DNA of 64,000 nt, taken from RGIG5327 sp045612485 (GTDB lineage: Bacteria; Verrucomicrobiota; Lentisphaeria; Victivallales; UBA1829). The notes under the pieces were generated by a model. The model saw only the letters and a program-made list of their open reading frames with translations. It was not told where the DNA came from and did not search any database. The translations under genes were made by a program, and so were the position numbers. Below, piece by piece: positions 61,001 to 64,000 of the stretch. How positions within the stretch are numbered: the first letter of the stretch is position 1; each line of letters opens with the position of its first letter. Location: contig JAZKZE010000109.1 in NCBI GenBank assembly GCA_045612485.1, positions 1 to 64,000 of the forward strand, in the 5' to 3' direction.

Positions 61001-61247
61001 AGAGGGTATCGCCCGTGAGTTCATCAGCAAGATCCAGAACATAAGAAAAGAAACCGGTCTGGAAGTATCTGACAGAATTGATGTGGAATTTGCCTCTGAT
61101 GCGGAAGTGGTGAAAGCGGTTGCCGCCTATGTAAGTCACATTTCCGAAGAAACACTTGCGGTAAATGTGAAAAGCGTGGAAGCTCTTGAAGGAGCAAAGA
61201 GTGACATTAATGGTCACGATGCCGTTATCGTCATCAAAAAAGCATAA
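58053..61247 (+). CDS. ileS: Isoleucyl-tRNA synthetase (eukaryote-like type)
   Basis: 1064 residues from the ATG at 58053, with GGAAAG upstream; a frame 29 codons longer starts near the predicted transcription start and is less likely. The HIGH motif reads PHYGH near 51-55, the editing domain is present in the middle (WTTTPWTLPSNMALAFG), and the second signature is KMSKRLKNYPDP near 617. KMSKR rather than KMSKS, the large size and an extended C-terminus without the bacterial C-terminal zinc finger mark the eukaryote-like class of IleRS, which also occurs in many bacteria and is often less sensitive to mupirocin. It is followed by trpS and ribF. Confidence 0.95.
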   Translation: MFKVRQGQMNFPKMEEDVLSFWKQDATFKKSLENRKGKEEFVFYDGPPFATGLPHYGHLLAGTIKDVVPRYQTMRGKYCERTFGWDCHGLPVEYEMEKQLNLSGKKEIEDYGIDKFNEACRSIVLRYTKEWQEIVTRMGRWVDFENGYRTMDLDYMESIWWLFKQLWDKGLIYEGYKVLPYCARCSTPLSNFEANQGYKEVVDPAITIRFKVKGEENTYILAWTTTPWTLPSNMALAFGPDVDYVKVKDGEDFYILAQARLSAYYKKDEMPEIVSTFKGKEMEGTQYEPLFPYFLGEKAKGGYLVKGTEYQQVKEGFDFVKEGAYRVITADYVSTEDGTGIVHIAPLFGEDDCAAGKAYGIPAVCPVDAECKFTSEISDYAGRFVKDADKDIMDRLKAERKLVARSTVKHSYPHCWRDDSPLIYKAVTTWFVKIDPIKQKMLNANSQMTWVPSHIKEGRFGKWLENARDWAISRNRYWGCPLPIWRNEDTGEMICVGSVAELEKLTGKKITDIHKHFVDDLEIRTENGTILRRVPEVLDCWFESGSMPYAQKHYPFENKEHFDKTFPADFIAEGLDQTRGWFYTLVVMAAALFDKPPALHVIVNGLILAENGQKMSKRLKNYPDPLDIVRTYGADALRLFLLGSPVVRAEDLKFSEDGIREVMRGVMLPLWNSFSFFTTYANVDNWTPAADGKCPEKLSNPLDRWILSSLADMVEEVRIAMDGFQLQKAANRFEQFAEDLTNWYIRRSRRRFWKSQNDGDKNDAYATLYYALITFVKCAAPFIPFVTEEIYRSLRTESMPESVHLCDYPEAEIWRRDAILEKQMTATRTAVSLGRFIRTQKNLKVRQALAKAMIVSDDEETRKLLQETSDIIAEELNVKKIVLSANEEELVSFSAKANFKVMGKKLGAQMKEAAGIICKFTSSEIAGIVRGEAKKISLASGLEYDVTEDDLAIVRTEKEGFAAATENGITIALDTNLTAELIEEGIAREFISKIQNIRKETGLEVSDRIDVEFASDAEVVKAVAAYVSHISEETLAVNVKSVEALEGAKSDINGHDAVIVIKKA

Positions 61248-61264
61248 CAATTATAATGAAAGGA

Positions 61265-61301
61265 TATGGGAAACAATAAAGATTTCCCATACTCTTTTTT
61301 C
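61265..61301 (+). terminator. Hairpin with T run between ileS and trpS
   Basis: TATGGGAAA pairs with TTTCCCATA across a nine-base loop, then CTCTTTTTTC. It may end or attenuate transcription into trpS, which starts 15 bases later. Confidence 0.7.
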
Positions 61302-61315
61302 AGGATGAAATAATT

Positions 61316-62296
61316 ATGAGCGAAAACAAGAAAAAAAGGATCCTTTCCGGTATCCAGCCTTCCGGAGTACCCCATATCGGCAACTTTTTCGGTATGATGC
61401 GTCAGGCTCTGGAATTGCAGGAAAAGGGGGATGCCTATCTCTTTATTGCGGATCTCCACTCCCTTACCGTCAATCCCAAACCCCAGGAACTGCGGGAACG
61501 CATCGACCGTCTGGCTCTGGACTTCCTTGCCTGCGGTCTTGATCCGGAAAAAACAGCGTTTTTCCGTCAGAGCGACATCAACGGGATCTGCGAACTTACC
61601 TGGATACTCAACTGCATCACCAATATGGGGCTTCTGGAACGGGCGCACAGTTACAAAGACAAGATCGCCAAAGGTTTTGTCCCCAATAACGGACTTTTTT
61701 CTTATCCGGTTCTGATGGCTTCCGACATTCTTATTTATAAAGCGGACAGCGTTCCTGTGGGAAAAGACCAGAAACAGCATCTGGAGATCACAAGAGACCT
61801 TGCCATCCGTTTCAACCAGATGTATGGGGATATTTTTGTCATTCCCGAACCCATCATTCCGGAAACAGTTGCGGTAGTCCCGGGTATCGACGGCCAGAAG
61901 ATGAGCAAGAGCTACAATAACACCATCGAACTTTTCGGAAATGAAAAGCAGATCCGTAAAAAAATCATGTCCATCCCCACCGACTCCACTCCCATGGAAG
62001 ACCCGAAAGATCCGGATAAATGCAATATATATAAGTTGTATTGTCTTTTTGCCGATGAAGTCCAAAAAGAAGAACTTGCGGCAAAATACCGGGGCGGCAA
62101 CTTTGGCTACGGGCATGCAAAACAGGCTCTTTTTGAAGCCTATATGGACTTTTTCGCCCCCATGCGGAAACGCCGGGAAGAGTTGGAAAAAGATCCGGGA
62201 TACATTCAGAGCATCCTGAAAAAAGGTGCGGAAAAAGCCAATGTCATTGCTTCTGAAACTCTGGAAGAAGTACGCAAAGCTGTAGGCTTGCGGTAA
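61316..62296 (+). CDS. trpS: Tryptophanyl-tRNA synthetase
   Basis: A 326-residue class I synthetase charging tRNA-Trp. It begins KKRILSGIQPSGVPHIGNFFGM, with the HIGN form of the first signature near 20-23. KMSKSYNN is near 196-203, and VPVGKDQKQHLEITRD is present in the middle. The length is typical of bacterial TrpRS. It sits between ileS and ribF on one strand; the hairpin before it may lower its expression relative to ileS. Confidence 0.96.
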   Translation: MSENKKKRILSGIQPSGVPHIGNFFGMMRQALELQEKGDAYLFIADLHSLTVNPKPQELRERIDRLALDFLACGLDPEKTAFFRQSDINGICELTWILNCITNMGLLERAHSYKDKIAKGFVPNNGLFSYPVLMASDILIYKADSVPVGKDQKQHLEITRDLAIRFNQMYGDIFVIPEPIIPETVAVVPGIDGQKMSKSYNNTIELFGNEKQIRKKIMSIPTDSTPMEDPKDPDKCNIYKLYCLFADEVQKEELAAKYRGGNFGYGHAKQALFEAYMDFFAPMRKRREELEKDPGYIQSILKKGAEKANVIASETLEEVRKAVGLR

Positions 62297-62313
62297 ACAG
62301 CATCCATGGGGGA

Positions 62314-63297
62314 ATGATGAAAACAGAATTTGTACCTTCTTGTATTGAATCACTTTCTGAACTCAAAAAGTTCGGTATAGATTCTGTTGCCGTCGCCATC
62401 GGTGTTTTTGACGGAGTACACAAAGGACACGCCAAACTTTTGCATGAATTGCAGAAAATGGCGATTTCCTTATCCGCCTATCCGGTGGCAATGACCTTTT
62501 TCCCCCATCCAAGAAGTGTCCTTTTCCCGGATAATGCCCCGCTGCTCCTTCTTCCTCCCAATGAAAAACTGCGTCTTATTTGCCGGAACGGGGCAAAAGC
62601 GGTAGTCACCCTTCCTTTTACAAAAGAATTTGCAGCACTCTCGCCGGAAGATTTTTTACAGCAATGCCTTTTCGGACACAGTGTGGAAGTCAAAGGGATC
62701 TGCGTGGGCCATGACTGGAAATTCGGCAGTATGGGAAAAGGGGACAGACTCTTTCTGGAAAAAAAGGCGGCAGAAAAAGGTTTTCTATTCAAAGCGGTGG
62801 ATGAACTGCGTAAAGAGGACGGAAAAGTTGTCAGCAGTACCGCCATAAGAGAGTGCATAGCAAAAGGAGCACTTTCTGAAGCAGAAAAGATGCTGGGCAG
62901 ACCTTACAGATTTTATGGTGTCGTGGAAAAAGGGTATCAGGTGGCAGGCAAAGAACTTGCCACTCCCACTGCAAATCTGAAACTGCAATATGGGGTACTT
63001 CCGCCGCTGGGAGTATATGCGGCAAAAGTGGAAGTGGACAAAAAAAATTATCCGGCAGCGATGAATGTAGGGATCGCCCCCACCTTTGAGGAGCGTTACG
63101 GAAAAATTGATCCCAGAATCGAACTGCATTTACTTACCCCGCCGGAGGAGAGTTTGTACGGAAAGTATATTTCAGCAGAACTGGTTTCATTCATAAGGCA
63201 GGAAAGAAAATTTGATTCCCCCGCATTGCTGAAAGAACAGATCGGAAAAGATATTCAGGAGATCCGGCAGGCAATAGCGGAAAAAGAAAAGAATTAA
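62314..63297 (+). CDS. ribF: Bifunctional riboflavin kinase/FAD synthetase
   Basis: 327 residues; it converts riboflavin to FMN and FMN to FAD. The N-terminal FAD synthetase domain has AIGVFDGVHKGH near 30-41 and VVSSTAIRECI near 170-180. The C-terminal riboflavin kinase domain has GKELATPTANL near 213-223 and AAMNVGIAPTFEE near 249-261. GGGGGAATG lies just before the start. In many bacteria ribF precedes ileS; here it follows ileS-trpS. Confidence 0.95.
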   Translation: MMKTEFVPSCIESLSELKKFGIDSVAVAIGVFDGVHKGHAKLLHELQKMAISLSAYPVAMTFFPHPRSVLFPDNAPLLLLPPNEKLRLICRNGAKAVVTLPFTKEFAALSPEDFLQQCLFGHSVEVKGICVGHDWKFGSMGKGDRLFLEKKAAEKGFLFKAVDELRKEDGKVVSSTAIRECIAKGALSEAEKMLGRPYRFYGVVEKGYQVAGKELATPTANLKLQYGVLPPLGVYAAKVEVDKKNYPAAMNVGIAPTFEERYGKIDPRIELHLLTPPEESLYGKYISAELVSFIRQERKFDSPALLKEQIGKDIQEIRQAIAEKEKN

Positions 63298-63331
63298 GAT
63301 AAAACAGGGTAAAAGGGAAAGGAGTGAAAAT

Positions 63332-64000
63332 ATGGAAGAAGAAAAATATTTAAGCGTGATGGACCTTGCCGCACAGGTGGGAGTCCCCAGGACGACCATC
63401 AACGACTGGTTGAGCAAATATTCCCAGTTTATTACAAGTATTCAGCAGGGCAGAAGAAAAGTTTATCCGTCTTCCGCAGTTATGATCCTTAAAGAGATCG
63501 GTTCTTTACGTTCCTCCGGTCTTTCTTTTACGGAAATAGAAAAGACTCTTTCTCTTACCCATCCCATACAGGCTGTACCGGCAACAGAGGAACTTCCTTT
63601 GCATGAAAATATGACAGAAAAAGAGGAAACGAAACAAGAAGAGGAAAAAGCTTCTTCAGCAGATCCCGGAAATTCCGTCAGAAGAGAGGAACAGGCTGAA
63701 AAAAAGGAAGAAAATTCCTCTCCCGGAAATGCGTTGCAGATCGTTCCCGCCTCCAAGGATGATTTTGCCATTCTTGTCAACAGCGTGGCACATCTTTCAT
63801 CAAAAATGATGGAAGAAAAAAAGGAACATAAAAAATATTTATACCTTCTCTCTACAGTATTTACCTTTGTATTTATTGTATTGAGTGCAGTTTGTGCTGT
63901 TCTTTATCTTCATTGCAAAGACCTTGTTCTTACCGGTAAAACTCTGGAAGAAAAGAATAAAAACACCTCAGAAAAATTGGCTGTATCAGAGGAAAAAGTC
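63332..64000 (+). CDS. MerR-like DNA-binding protein with a membrane helix (cut by window edge)
   Basis: At least 223 residues from the ATG at 63332, which has AAAGGAG upstream. The N-terminal MerR-type winged helix (about 5-75) has LSVMDLAAQVGVPRTTINDWLSKY and YPSSAVMILKEIGSLRSSGLSFTEIEKTL. An acidic Glu/Lys/Ser-rich linker (about 85-135) leads to a single hydrophobic helix (about 170-195, YLYLLSTVFTFVFIVLSAVCAVLYL), and a coiled segment begins. The arrangement suggests a DNA-binding domain tethered to the membrane. It follows ribF by 34 bases. The target and the C-terminal domain lie outside the window. Confidence 0.75.
   Translation, partial: MEEEKYLSVMDLAAQVGVPRTTINDWLSKYSQFITSIQQGRRKVYPSSAVMILKEIGSLRSSGLSFTEIEKTLSLTHPIQAVPATEELPLHENMTEKEETKQEEEKASSADPGNSVRREEQAEKKEENSSPGNALQIVPASKDDFAILVNSVAHLSSKMMEEKKEHKKYLYLLSTVFTFVFIVLSAVCAVLYLHCKDLVLTGKTLEEKNKNTSEKLAVSEEKV

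Noticed and set aside
58110..61250. Minus-strand open frame of 1046 codons
   Set aside because: Antisense shadow of ileS for the same codon-bias reason.

Overview
The window looks like the chromosome of an uncultivated or little-studied Lentisphaerota bacterium, probably close to Victivallales. The evidence is two secreted prepilin-like proteins with the FTLIELLVV leader, one of which also ends in an H-X9-DG type motif. One of them sits in an operon with a large secreted glycan-active-type protein. A fused SecDF, a fused pyruvate dehydrogenase E1 and moderate GC content fit the same assignment. This is inference from gene style; no 16S gene is present. Many housekeeping genes share a clear promoter pattern, TTGAAA/TTGCAN, then 16-17 bases, then TATATT.

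Region 1 (1 to about 17,060) is an accessory island abutting a tRNA-Tyr gene. From the left it holds a type I restriction-modification locus on the minus strand (hsdM, a DUF1016/YhcG-like nuclease, and an hsdS N-terminus that runs tail to tail into the N-terminus of a second hsdS). Next come a mobile-element recombination-type module (DUF932 protein, RecB/Cas4-like nuclease, small conserved protein), a BrnA-like antitoxin with an unusual partner, and an operon of two membrane-associated proteins plus a DnaN-like sliding clamp. After these is a plus-strand defence operon: type III-like Res helicase-nuclease, an interposed protein possibly of abortive-infection type, Mod methyltransferase, a TIR protein, and the broken start of a SIR2 protein. 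The island ends in a tyrosine integrase that has lost its catalytic C-terminus at a deletion junction, a 12-base tandem repeat, and the tRNA-Tyr/tRNA-Gly pair.

Region 2 (17,060 to about 32,000) is core genome: metG, a sugar-phosphate isomerase, an exported protein and an alkaline phosphatase. A minus-strand run of folE, dtd, dxr, rseP and ispG joins pterin synthesis, tRNA proofreading, the MEP isoprenoid pathway and the site-2 protease. Then come dnaG with a long acidic tail, a small gene behind it, and a TPR lipoprotein.

Region 3 (about 31,700 to 50,000) carries intergenic inverted repeats, two prepilin-like genes, a fused PDH E1 and its E2, a DeoR regulator, leuCD, and sugar or glycan genes (GH1, isomerase/epimerase, secreted TIM-barrel-like proteins, antiporter, kinase-like protein). 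The second prepilin gene is the most unusual object in the window. Its leader is present twice, and the two copies are separated by an insert ending in an array of five mini-hairpins joined by CTTCAT-type linkers. The arm of the last hairpin is the coding sequence of the second leader itself.

Region 4 (50,000 to 64,000) is envelope biogenesis and translation: a BI-1 family protein, yajC-secDF, rpmH-rnpA-yidD-yidC-jag (the Jag protein has a poly-cysteine stretch), ileS-trpS-ribF, and the start of a membrane-anchored MerR-like protein cut by the window edge.
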